DNA of 64,000 nt, taken from positions 2,990,001 through 3,054,000 of the forward strand of contig NC_045150.1 of NCBI RefSeq assembly GCF_008831285.2, written 5' to 3'. Within the stretch, counting starts at the first letter, position 1; each line of letters starts with the position of its first letter. The notes beneath the pieces were generated by a model. That model was not told where the DNA came from and made no database searches. It worked only from the letters and a program-made list of their open reading frames with translations. A program made the position numbers and the translations under genes. Below, one piece after another: positions 47,772-64,000 of the stretch. Source of the stretch: Nymphaea colorata. Lineage: Eukaryota; Streptophyta; Magnoliopsida; Nymphaeales; Nymphaeaceae.

Positions 47772-48300
47772 ATTGCAAGCATTGTTTTATTGAAAGTATC
47801 CCAAGTTCCTTTGTTGGGGCCTAGGCCCACATCATATCGAACCCAATTCAAATCTGCATCCCCAGGACGCATCCATCATGAAGAGGACCACATGAACCAA
47901 CTTGATCTCACAAACAGCGACTTGATACCATATATTCTTGCCCAATTCGGCCTTCTCTCTGCACACAAGTTGCATTCTAGAATTAATTGGCCCGAGTCAG
48001 CCTGGTCCGCGCCTCGGTCCATAAATAATCATAGACCCTAACTTGGTCAACACATCGATTCCCACTGTTTACCACATGTGGATCAGTTTTTTTCTGCTTA
48101 CTGGGGTTCTGACTTGGAATCCAGTTCGGATTCAAATATTTCGAACTAGATCTGACTGGTGCAGGATGCAAACCTTACATATCGAGTCCGGACTCTGGAT
48201 TCCATTGGGATTTGGATTGACCAGTTCTATGCCTTTAGCTATGGCTCCAGCTTGCATGAAGACCCGCATTTATGTGAGTCAAACCATGATTGTCTACATT

Positions 48301-48524
48301 AAGAAGAAAAAGAAATGTCAAGGCCCATTCTCCTAAGTCAACGCTCTTGGGTTCGAATTGATTATCAGGCCTTGACCAGATAAGAACACCACATTAAATC
48401 CATACCTACGTTAAGAAGAAAAAGAAAAGTCAAGGACCATTCTCCTAAGTCAATCCTCTTGGGTTCAAATTCATTATCAGGCCTTTACCAAATAATAACA
48501 CCAGATTAAATCTATATTCTGGCT
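48301..48524 (+). repeat. 112-bp tandem duplication
   Basis: Units 48301-48412 and 48413-48524 start AAGAAGAAAAAGAAA. They share CATTCTCCTAAGTCAA and CTCTTGGGTTC, and differ at roughly ten sites. Confidence 0.9.
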
Positions 48525-51500
48525 TTTTTCTAGATTTTGTTTAGGAGTCAAGCTAGAAAATTTTAGCGGAGAGGCAGTTATACTTGATGTTGGGTCGAAA
48601 GGGCACCCACATGGTTAGTTCTATAGGGCAAAATGTAACAAATTGAAGACTTTTCATATCATTAAAATACGTGATTCAAAGAGGGCGTAACGTGGTTGAT
48701 CGAGTTAAGAAATTATAAAAATGTATATTTATAATTCAGTTTTTATAGACACCATGCTACTATGTCTTAAGTGGTACGGGAAAATACTTATGTTAAATAC
48801 TGCCATTTAAATTTAAAAAATATTTTTTAATTATAAAATAACATTTTTAATATAAAATATATTTATTAAGAATAAAAAAATATTATTAAAACAAAAAAAT
48901 TAAAAAATATATATTTTTTTTAAGTTACCGGGCCTAAACGGACCAGATCTAGCCTAAACGGGCCGGGTCAGGCTGACCCGGGCCTAGCTGTCAGGCCGGA
49001 GCCGAGATTTTCTGAGCCCGACGCCCAGCCTTACTAGGGATGTCTACCTGGCTCCCTTCTGCATTTCTTTGTTTGGACATGACGTAATCAGATCGGGTCC
49101 AGATTCGATCTCGTTGTTTTCATGCATAAATGAGATGGTTATCGAACTCAAGTTAGTTTGGACATCCTATTTTGTTCACCAAACCCGCCTAAATGGATCT
49201 AAGATCCAATCGGACCGTGTCAGTCTCGTGCCGCTGCAAATTGAAAAATGAAAAAAACGCTTACGACATTTTTCTGAAAACATTTATTAGTTACTTATTG
49301 AATAAAAAAAAATCCTTTAAAATTTGGCCGACTTTGTAAGGACCAACATATAAATTACAAAGTAAATTCCATGAGACGGCATTTAATGCGGCCAACGCCC
49401 CGTTGTACGGTTGGAAGCTAGGAGGGTATATTCATCAATTTACCAAACGGGGGACCCCGTGTCGCCGTAAAGTAGGCAAGATTTTGGTGCAGTCGTTCCG
49501 TAACGTTTTTCTATTCCGATGAAACCGGAAAGTTGAGAGAGATTGCCTCAATTTTCGGAAAGGCCTTTTAAAGGTGAAATAACTGGCGTAACAGTTTTGG
49601 ACATAAATGCCCTCGTGATTTCCCAAGTCGTCCATATATGGGCAACCACAAACACTGTAATGACAGGTTAGTCCCCCTTTTAACATGGACAGCTTTAATG
49701 CGTGGTATAATGGTATTAGTTCGATGTTGGGTTGTTCTGCTTCCGAGTAACCCTCCACCTAAGCGGTGGTGGTTCTTCCTCCTTTTTCCACTATTCTTTC
49801 TTTGGATCTCCGTGAAGAGTGTGACACATATTACCCATTTCAATGAAAAGTGTGACACATATTACCTAAAGTATTGTGCATCCACCTACCTTTTACAATC
49901 AAGATGAATAACATTCATGCAAATTTGATTGATGATCGAACTTTTATTAGTTCGCCAGTTCAACTAACTATACTATGCTTCACTGATCAAAGTATAGTGC
50001 TTCGATTTTAGAAAGATGTTTGAGTCACAGGTTAAAACAAAAAAGATGCATGCTCAAATCAGTTCCCTAGTGGGTCCTCCTCATTATCACTTACGGGCCA
50101 ACACATTAAACGTGTGAGGAAAAGTGGGGTTTGGGCTCTTTTGATAGGTGGTAAGATAAAATAGTTTTTTTTTTGACTCACCTAACGCGAAAATGTACAA
50201 AAAATTTCCCGCAGCCTATCAATGATTGATGTATTTACATTATTAAATACTCCTCCTTCGCATTCCTTACAAAATGCATGAAACATTTCCAGAAGCCTCT
50301 CAATGTTTGATGTATTTGCGTAGAACTGCTTGTTATACAAAAAATTTCAAATAACCATTTGAACTTGTGAAATAAATGAACTAAATTTTTTTTTTTGTAT
50401 TCATGAGCAGCATATTTGCAAGTTATTTCATAAAACTAAGCAGTAATTTGTAATTTTTTAAATATTGAGCAAAATTTTGTAAATAAGCAGAAAGTTTATC
50501 CATGACTTGTAGACCTTTCAAAATGAAAATGCATGTTAAATGTAAGAAAATTTTCCTCCCACAAGCCATGTGGTTGTCCTTTTTCATCCAATTGCCAAAC
50601 TACCGAAGCCCCCACCTATGCTAATGCCCCCATTTCCCCTTTTCCTGTTCGGAAGCGTTTTCATTTTTTAGGGCATAGTTTTTACTTGAGTCCACAACAT
50701 AACAACAACAAATTGAATCTGGACAAGGAAATGATATGACTCGTACCTACCATAAATACATAATGACTGGCCTCCCAATATTGATGATAAATGCATTTGA
50801 CACATTTTTCTTGTAAAAATCTGAAGATTGTGCCAGCATGTAAGTCTGGGCATAGGGCGGGCTTGATACTTAAAACTTAAGACCGAACCAAGTCAAATTA
50901 AATTAAAAATATATGTTTTTAATATAAAATAATATATAAATATAATTAAATTGTAATTAAACATTATAATTATATATAAAAATTAATAATATATATATTA
51001 AAAAATATCACGAGTCCACCTACCCCGAGTAGCGGGCAGACGAGCAATATTTGAAGCTTATACACCAAAAGAGCAAATAAAATAGGATATGGTAAAGACA
51101 CACTTTCCCAAACACTAAATTCCATATGTTCTGAATCGGCATTCGAAGTACCAAGCATTTATTAATTAAACATTTTAAAAATGATTTATTAATTAAGAAA
51201 AAGGAAAGTTGACAGCTTCTAGAAAGACTGGCCGCTGCCATTGTGATGATTTACTGATTAAAGTATTCTTTTCCTCATTCGTGTGCACCTAACCCCTGTT
51301 TGATTCGCTAGAAATGGAGAAACTTTCCTCCAAAAAACTTAAGGGTCTTTTATTCATTGCCTATTGTTGCGGTTAAATAATCAATGATTTACAACTGGCC
51401 ACTAAATAAATGTGCCCCCATTCGCCGATTTATGTGGGGGGAATCCAAATATCCCAAAACATGGGGAGAGCACAAGGATTTCAATATATATATTTGGTAA

Positions 51501-51708
51501 TTGAATCTTAGTCAAGGACATTGATCAAATATTTATATTTTAAAAAAGCCCACCTACAGAAAAATCCTAACGCATGTCCCAATCCATGTGCGTGCATGCA
51601 TGCACACACACACACAGAGTCAGCTGCCATCCACTATGGTAACTTGTCATAAGTAGTGTTGCGTTACACTTCACGTTAAGTGTCGCAAATCATCAACCAA
51701 TGCACGTA
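48525..51708. other. Intergenic DNA, no gene seen
   Basis: Very AT-rich parts (48780-48920 and 50890-51005) are bordered by GGGCCGGGTCAGGCTGACCC-type sequence near 48960-49010. Related GGGCCGACCCAGGCC occurs near 25630-25660, suggesting another small element family. Overlapping minus-strand frames of 96-107 codons at 49435-49858 have no domain. An AC tract lies near 51603-51616. Confidence 0.45.
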
Positions 51709-52030
51709 ATGATGTCAATGAATCGGATTTCAAATAGCCTATTTGATAAAACTTAAGAAAATTAAATATGAAAAAAAATAACATGTGATTAAAAGGTCAT
51801 ATCATATTCGGATTCAATTTAAGAAATGGCGTACAATACAAAAAGGGCGCAACAATGGAAAAAAAAAGTAAGCTGAATAGAGATTTGATTTTAAATAAAT
51901 CTCTGATCAGATTCAATTTGTACTGGAATTCGGAATTAGTTTCATGTAAATGGTCCAATATCCATATATTTTCAAAAGTTAGGAAATTCTGATGGAAAAA
52001 AACAAAGATCCGATTCAAATCATCAAACCT
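51709..52030. repeat. Probable decayed hAT MITE (GATGTCAATGAATCGG)
   Basis: Begins TAATGATGTCAATGAATCGG, like the TAGGGATGTCAAT family, and has the same GGATTCAA/GATCCGATTC word pattern. Its right end is not clear. Confidence 0.5.
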
Positions 52031-52984
52031 AGACAAGGTCTTCTAAAGATTTATTTTCTTTGAATTTGATCTATCAACCTCCCTAAATATGGATTTGTGC
52101 AAGTGCTAACACTGGACTACAGTTTTTTTTTTTTTTGAATTTTACATACCAATTTAACGTATTTTCAACTATTTTTTTAGTTAAACAAGCCATGTCTTGC
52201 TTGTAAGCAAACCGATACGACGTTAATATTAACAATTTTAATAAGAATGTACGGACGTATTCTGACGAGTTATTTTGGAATCAATGCGATCATAATTTCA
52301 TTTCCCCACGCATTTATGAACGTATTTTTTTAATGTTTGACAGTTGCCGTTACGGAAAAGAGAAAAAAAGAAAAAAAAAACAGGAAAAAAGAAGAAAAAA
52401 CAAAAGAAACACGGGTCCTCATGACGTCAACGTAGGAAGGACCGATCGATGTCTCGAACCGCAAATAAGCCGAGTCGAGTCGGGCCCATTATTTATGGTA
52501 AACCATTAAAATAAGTTAATTCGCAATTTACAGGTATCTTTTAAATGCAGTCCAACGAATTCGAGCTCTTCCATGCTGTGGAGCTCAGTTCTAGTTAGTT
52601 AGTCACTTGAGTTCGAGTCAAGATCGAACCTGCTTAGCTCAGTTTTTTGACTCAAGCTTCAGCCTGCTTACTCAGTTTATGAACGCAGCAGCTGGATTCG
52701 ACCACATGATCCGAGGCCATCTCACTGAACTGCAACCAAGACCGAGCCATTCGGGGTGGTTTTGACCGAGGGCCCGCCTGAGTCCGGATCGAAACCCAGG
52801 GGGTTAACTGAGGGCGTAGATAGAGAGCAATGGTCAAAGAACGCTTACGTGGTTAATGGCGAGCAAAAAATAGTTTCGAGGAAGAAGACGTGGGCACTGG
52901 TGTGCAGTCGCTGTCGCCTGTGGGAACGGTACAGGAATCGGGCCCTCCCGAGTCCACGAGTCAGTTGAGAACTTCTGTTACATG
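52031..52984. other. Upstream region of the aldehyde dehydrogenase gene
   Basis: AT-rich up to about 52450, with some CTCGA/GAGTCGAG words at 52460-52640 that recall hAT subterminal sequence. It becomes GC-richer from 52690. A minus-strand frame of 151 codons (52845-53300) overlaps exon 1 of the plus-strand gene and is a shadow frame. Promoter elements other than the TATA box were not identified. Confidence 0.5.
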
Positions 52985-52992
52985 TATATAAG
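52985..52992 (+). promoter_or_regulatory. Likely TATA box of the ALDH3 gene
   Basis: TATATAAG lies 106 bp upstream of the chosen start codon. A start of transcription about 25-35 bases downstream would fall near 53015-53025. Confidence 0.7.
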
Positions 52993-53013
52993 CGTGTTGC
53001 TTCGTTTCGATCG

Positions 53014-53082
53014 ATGGTGGTGGCGCTCGTTTCTTTCTCTTCTCTTCTGGTGTCGTGTGATCGGTGGTGGGTGTTCCCGTGA
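53014..53082 (+). promoter_or_regulatory. Possible upstream ORF of 22 codons
   Basis: ATG at 53014 opens 22 codons ending with TGA at 53080-53082, eight bases before the main ATG at 53091. If transcription starts at or before 53014 it would be translated first and could lower ALDH3 output. The TATA position makes inclusion borderline. Confidence 0.4.
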
Positions 53083-53090
53083 CTCTGGTA

Positions 53091-58682
<5,592 letters not shown>

Positions 58683-60311
58683 AGCGATTTCAGTATCTTT
58701 CCTGTTCATGGCCTGCAAAATGAAGCCTGTCATCTTGGTGCTCATTCTAGTTCAGTATTCATATTACAGGGGCACAAATTGAAGGAAATTGTTGGTTCCT
58801 TTCAGTTTTTTGCTTCTCAATTTATGCTGAAGCTTCTTTACTTGATCTCCATGTCTATGTTGCGTGTGATATGAATGCCACCTACCTTTACAGATAAGAA
58901 CGATGTATACCGAGTAGTAAGATGATTGTAAAGAATATGACCTCAGATTTGGTCCCAGATTCAATGTTGTTGTTTAACTAGGGTGAGCAGTTCAGTAGCT
59001 CTGGTCTGACATTGTAGTCAGTTTCTTAGGTTGGGAAGAGAAAAATTAGTTTCAGGTGACAGGGAGAACCTTCCGTTAATATTTGTCAGGGATCGGCAAG
59101 AAAAAAAAATGGATAATTTGGGCTTTACCTGAAAATCAGAGTTTCTGAAGTTACAGCAAATTTACATATAGCAAGTAGCAGGTTCTCAATCTATTGGAAT
59201 GAGTTCTTTCCAAATAGGACACTTAGGCTTAATCAGGAAAGAGGAATTTGTTCATCTTGCGTCTACGGAAAGCGACAAATATTGTCATTCCACATTATTT
59301 TTTGGTGCCTTTCTCTGGGGACAAAAACGTGTTCAATAGTTTTATGCAATCGTAGGAGCATGATCTGTCATGCCTCATTTCTCAAAACAAGCTGCGTTTT
59401 CCAGTATTATTGAAAATCACCTTATTACTGAGTGACTCGAAATCATAAGGTGGGAACAATCACATAGAAATCAATGGGCTAAAAAAGGGTACCATGAGTG
59501 AGTTCCTCAGCTAGCACAGAAACAGGGATACAGTAAACAGTGCACCTTTCAGCCTACATCTGGGATGTTTGATCTAATGACTTGCTTGTTAAATCTTTGC
59601 CATATTGGGAGATAAAATTTTAGCCGTTCAAACGCCGACTGTTTAAACGAAATCAGATGCAACTCTTTCAGTTTTCTCTTTCTGTTCTGGTGTCGCTTTG
59701 TTCTTTCTATCTTCCTAAATACTTTTTTTTTACAACAAAATTCAACCATGATTCCTTGAGCGGCTAAAGCCATAACACACACTCTCCCTCTCTCACATAT
59801 AAGCACACCAGCAAATTTCTCTCACTCTCAGATATGCAGGCACACCAGCAGAATAGCAATATATGAGCTTGACTTAACTAGTTTGACAAGTAGCTGGTAA
59901 AAGGCTGTCACTGATACAATGTTCATATGAGAGTCAAATATTTAACCTCAGAGGCAGGGTACCAGCTTTAGAGTTCCACATTGCTGGGCGAGCGACAAAG
60001 TTTCTCGACTCATTGTGGTTTCTTTGCGTGAAAAATGAAAAAAGAATATATAGAAAATCTCAAGACCAATAAAACAAACATTACTTCAATGCACATATTT
60101 GATCAATCAAAATTCGAATGCCTCCAACAATGATGGGAAATAATGGAGGATTTTCCTTTAATTGTTGATACAAGCAAAGTAATTAATCATTCCGTCTGCC
60201 AAGAAGCAAACAGGGCAGCAAAACTGCAAGCTCATGTTTTCACTAGAATTATACAAAAACTTAATGAACAACGATGAAAAAAACATTTGTTGCAGGTAAA
60301 CCAACGGTGAT
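58683..60311. other. 3' region of ALDH3 and convergent intergenic DNA
   Basis: The 3' untranslated region of ALDH3 should lie in the first few hundred bases. No clean AATAAA was picked out. Convergent transcription meets here with the minus-strand membrane-protein gene. An 85-codon minus frame at 59549-59806 has no domain. Confidence 0.5.
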
Positions 60312-63117
60312 TCATGTAGAGTGTGAGCCACGAGTGCGAGAAGCCCAGATACCAAAAACAAGAAACCAGAACACAAACAAGATTGCCCAATAACGCGCTG
60401 GTCCATACTTGATTCTTGGTAACACTGCCTGCAAGTAGAACAAGGTTCAGATCAGATATACGAACAAAGTTTCTAATGCAGAAATTTATAAACTGCAAAC
60501 TAGCAATGAGTTGAGCCCAGCACCAAGGTTCGACTTGATGCAACAAAAAAGACTAGCATACGGTGTTGCAGACAATTGCAGCAGCAGTGATCATGAAAAA
60601 GTTAGACCTCATAAGATAGTATCATAAATGCAAAGATGCTGCTGCAACTCTTACGACCCTTTCTGACACTAACGTTCTCGACTTCAGTTTCACAAACCAG
60701 ACACCCGACAATACAAGGATCAACATTAAACCCCCACCCCACACACCCCCCACCCCCCACCCGAAAAAAAAAAAAAGGGAAGAAGACAATTGGCTTTTCC
60801 CTTTGTCTGGTCCAACTAGGCCAAATTAATTATTTGGTAGTGGACTTTTAAGAAGGGTAAAAACTGCTGGTCCATCAAAGGATATCAGACAAAGCCTTCG
60901 AGTGAAGAAAGATACCTCCATAAAAGAAGCTGATCATTTTCTTATATTAATACCTAGCGACCATTAATGGCCAAAATGATTTCCTGCTGTCCGGGTTTAT
61001 CCAGCCTAAGACATGGTCCTGGCAATGTACAAACCCTTGGCAAGTGGTTTTAGTTCCTAATTCAGACAGGAAAGTTTAGTGCAAAAGTTGAGGATACTTC
61101 ACACCATATCCTGCCAAGAACCGGCATGCCAAAATGCACTAAACTTATTTAAATAGTCTTTAATAACATCCATAATTCTCAGCCTTTTATCCAGTTATTT
61201 TGATGCATGGGCAACAGAATATCTTCGGATGAGGATGATGAGGGGAATTGCTGTTTCTCAGGATCTTTCCGGATCCCCATGCCTTGCATTTTCTCTACAT
61301 ATAGAAGTATAGAGAACTTGTCTCTCCAAATGACCAACCATTATTCTCAGTAGGACAACCTTCAAAATAACTTGGTCTTCATCAACTGACTTCCCATACT
61401 ACAAGATGGCTAAAGCAGAATGGAGGCACCATCTTCTAGAACATTGGGTGTGGCTGTTCCGAGTTCCAGCAGACCCATAGGTTGGACATCAGCCAGTAGA
61501 GGATGTGCCAGTACGTCACAGACTAGAATTCATGGTAGAGGATGAGTCTTTGCCATGTCAGGCCAAGAGGCTATTCTTATATTGGTTAAATGTTTTCTTT
61601 ATAATATGGAGATGTGTGTTCTCATAGATCTACGGTCAAATTATCCTTTTGTACTCCCTTAGAGCTGTGGCTCGTTGAACTCAGAACCTCAGCACTTTGC
61701 GTCCATGTTCAGCAGTCATTACATTCCCTAAAAGAAGAGGTGACTGCTGCAATGCCATCTGAGATACAATCCATGAGACCCGATATCTGGCTTAGCAGTC
61801 CATGTGCAATATAACGTCCAATTCTTGGATGTGTATAACAAGGAAACCACTTTGCAGTAGTCCTCTCTCCTTTAGGGAATGTGGTGTCTGCTAAACATGG
61901 ATGCAAAGTTCTGGGTTTCTATGTTAAACGAGCTGCATCTCTCTAGGGGACACGAAAGAATAATTTGACCTTGAATCTATGAGAATACATATCTCCATAT
62001 CATAAACAAAACATTTACCTGAGATGATATTTGAGGGCAGCCACGACCTCTTGGACTGACATGGCAAAGACTCATCCTCTACCACGAATTCTAGTCTACA
62101 ACATACTGGCAACAGCCACACTTATTTCTCCAAGAGATCTCAGGCACCTAGACCTTAAACCCTTGACAGCTCACTCTTTTCCAAGATGTGAGGACCACTT
62201 CCTTTGGTGCCCTTTCAAGAAGATTTACAAAATGTAGACCCCAGCTATGGATTGCTTGAGTTCATGATGTTGCAACTTCGAGTTAATAAAAATTATAACA
62301 TACAACCAATTTAACATTCAATAAGAATTTAATAATTTCTATGCGTTATAAGAGGTTTATTAATAAAAATTAAATTTCCATTAAAGGGTGTAATTTTATT
62401 ATTACAGAAGCTTCTAAATGTGCTGCTTTATCTATATCTCAACAGCTTAATACAGGACTGGGAGTTATTTTTTGAAGTTTTCTATTGGTAGTACCTCAGT
62501 TTCTTGTTTATCCTTCTAGATGCAAGAGTTAGAACTTCATTTTCAAAGTGGAAATCATGAAGGAGAACATACCAGTTCTGAAAAATCAATAGGTCAAAGA
62601 ATTTTGAGGTGATGCTGAGCCCAACAAAACCAGAAACAGGAGACAAACTGATCTTGGACATATTTGTACCAAATCTGTATCCAACATATATGACACCATT
62701 ATATGAAAAGTCAAAGTCCAACAGGGTTTGGATGTCGCACTGAGAAAAAAGGATTTGGAGGTTGCATTAAAAAAAAGACCTCTGGGGAAAGCACAAGAGT
62801 TCCTGACTAGTGTCTAGGACAAGTAGTGCCACATAGGGCTCCTTTCTAGACGGGCAAATAAAGGGGGTGGGTGGGGCATAGGCGAGATAGAATCATAAAT
62901 ATGCATACAATGTGCACGAAACAGAGAAACAGATACTATTGAATACAAGAAGGCAATGGACATCAATGAAACTGAATGAACGCAAATTGTTTCATTACAA
63001 ACATCAATGAAACTGAATGGAAGCATCATGTTTTCAACTTACAAATCGAAGGAACACCACAACCGTCAAAGCACAAAGTCCTCCAAGAAGAATGTGAAGA
63101 CCACTTCTAGCAGTCCT
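60312..63117 (-). CDS. 3' end of an unidentified membrane-protein gene (two exons)
   Basis: Two minus-strand exons fit together in phase 0. 63043-63117 has acceptor ...TTTGGACAG and donor GTAAGT, and encodes 25 residues containing GLHILLGGLCALTVVVFLRF. 60312-60428 has acceptor CTTGCAG, encodes 38 residues and ends TGA; it contains VLPRIKYGPARYWAILFVFW and ends GSHST. Each carries one hydrophobic segment flanked by basic residues, so the protein ends with at least two membrane spans and a short RTRG-type tail. The family was not recognised. The intron of 2614 bp contains a large inverted repeat. Upstream exons are not resolved and may extend beyond the window. Other readings, such as a skipped internal exon at about 62482-62730, are possible. 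Confidence 0.6.
61448..62121. repeat. Large imperfect inverted repeat inside an intron
   Basis: The left arm (about 61448-61756) and the reverse complement of the right arm (about 61845-62121) match over most of their length, with a spacer near 90 bp. In the best stretch, AGACTAGAATTC through CATGTCAG, only about two mismatches occur in 50 bases; other parts are weaker. The left arm has about 48 bp extra (61461-61506). Weak similarity continues outside both arms. It could be a foldback element, a MULE-type terminal-repeat pair or a local inverted duplication. Confidence 0.85.
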
Positions 63118-64000
63118 CTGTCCAAAACAAAGTAGCTAAGAACACAATGATGGTAGGATAAAAGAAAAACAGCAAGTGTCAATGAAACAGCAGGTTTTTT
63201 CAATAATTTGAATATCCTCTCTCTTATAAATATTATCAAATGAGAAAGTTAAAGAAAGACTTCAGTGTACAACAAACAAATAAGAATACTCCAGTTGTAC
63301 ACTTGTACACCTGGAATACAGAAGGACTAATGTGATAGACTTGCAAATTTACTGTAAAAGAGCCAGGCTGGTAGCAAACTATGCAGTTTGTATTTTACAA
63401 ACCTTTTCCACTTAAATCCCAGCATAGATTTCGCATCTTGGTAGCAATCGTGTTAGGTGAAGTAACCTACTTCTAATATACTGTACGTCAAAATTGTGTA
63501 AAGAATATTCATAGCTCAAAGATTTCCAGATTGTCTATCATTATAGTGCACAATAAGGCAAGATGATAATACATTTGTGAAGTCCTTCAAGAACCAACTG
63601 GTAGAGAAAATGTGTGAAAACACTAATTCTTATCCTAGATATGTAAGAAAAGGTACCTACTACCTATATATACTACCACTAAACCATAAATGTTCATGAA
63701 AAATGAAATAATCTCCTAGAACGAAAAGAAGAATAGGGTACAAAACATGGCCTTTCACCTCTAAGACAAGAATGCAATGCAACTTTTACTGATTACTAAG
63801 GTCAATCTGACCATGGAGAATAATCAGAATATTTAATCAAAGCTTAGCAAAAAGCCAGCAACCATGTAAAGAAGTCTACGTTGGACACCTGCATAGGCTT
63901 GGTGGTTATTCAACTAGAACAAACTCCTGCCCAAAGATGGTGATTACACTTCTGGCAATCAATAAGTTCTGACTCAAATGATATTTATGAACGAACAACT
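63118..64000. other. Probable intron or upstream part of the minus-strand gene
   Basis: AT-rich, with no convincing exon found on either strand. Because the exon at 63043-63117 has an acceptor on its right side, the gene must continue to the right, within or beyond this stretch. Confidence 0.45.

Noticed and set aside
49435-49858. Overlapping minus-strand frames of 96-107 codons
   Set aside because: Two different frames over the same DNA, neither with a domain.

Overview
The window is nuclear DNA of a flowering plant. It is AT-rich, with spliced genes that have GT-AG introns, plant-type LTR and LINE retrotransposons, hAT-type DNA elements and many microsatellites. No species can be named from the sequence alone. 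Only about 10 kb on the right side looks like ordinary host genes; the rest is transposable elements and decayed duplicated intergenic DNA.

Left part (1-8.4 kb): no recognisable gene, but two sets of old direct duplications. R1 lies at 381-842 and 6616-7070; X lies at 2011-3810 and 5733-6575. Small MITE-like repeats are scattered among them. At 8443-17272 is a complete LTR element with no polymerase genes. It has two 3.2-3.3 kb LTRs, a tRNA-iMet primer-binding site, a polypurine tract and a perfect 5-bp target duplication (GGTAC), which makes it LARD-like. At about 17.9-23.4 kb is a degenerate plant L1 LINE on the minus strand.

Middle part (23.4-44.3 kb): one intergenic unit is present about three times (copy A 25.3-27.05 plus 33.29-33.44 kb; copy B 39.5-41.9 kb; copy C 43.1-43.96 kb). 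Comparing A with B shows that a truncated Ty3/gypsy chromovirus (27051-33293, minus strand) landed in copy A. Immediately to its right, 33634-38658 is a 5.0-kb hAT-like element. It has imperfect terminal inverted repeats and repeated CTCGAG-rich subterminal arrays. Between them lie gene fragments with introns: four exons of a CHR24-type SWI/SNF helicase and two exons resembling an ankyrin-repeat protein. This gene-capturing hAT is the most notable object in the window.

Right part (44.3-64 kb): AT-rich intergenic DNA with MITEs and short tandem duplications leads to one intact gene, a ten-exon class-3 aldehyde dehydrogenase closest to plant ALDH3H1 (53091-58682, plus strand; conceptual protein 497 aa with all catalytic motifs). 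Convergent to it on the minus strand is the 3' end of an unidentified membrane-protein gene (exons 63043-63117 and 60312-60428). Its 2.6-kb intron carries a large imperfect inverted repeat (61448-62121) that could fold into a long hairpin.

All similarity statements rest on motif recognition and reading by eye; no database search or alignment program was run.
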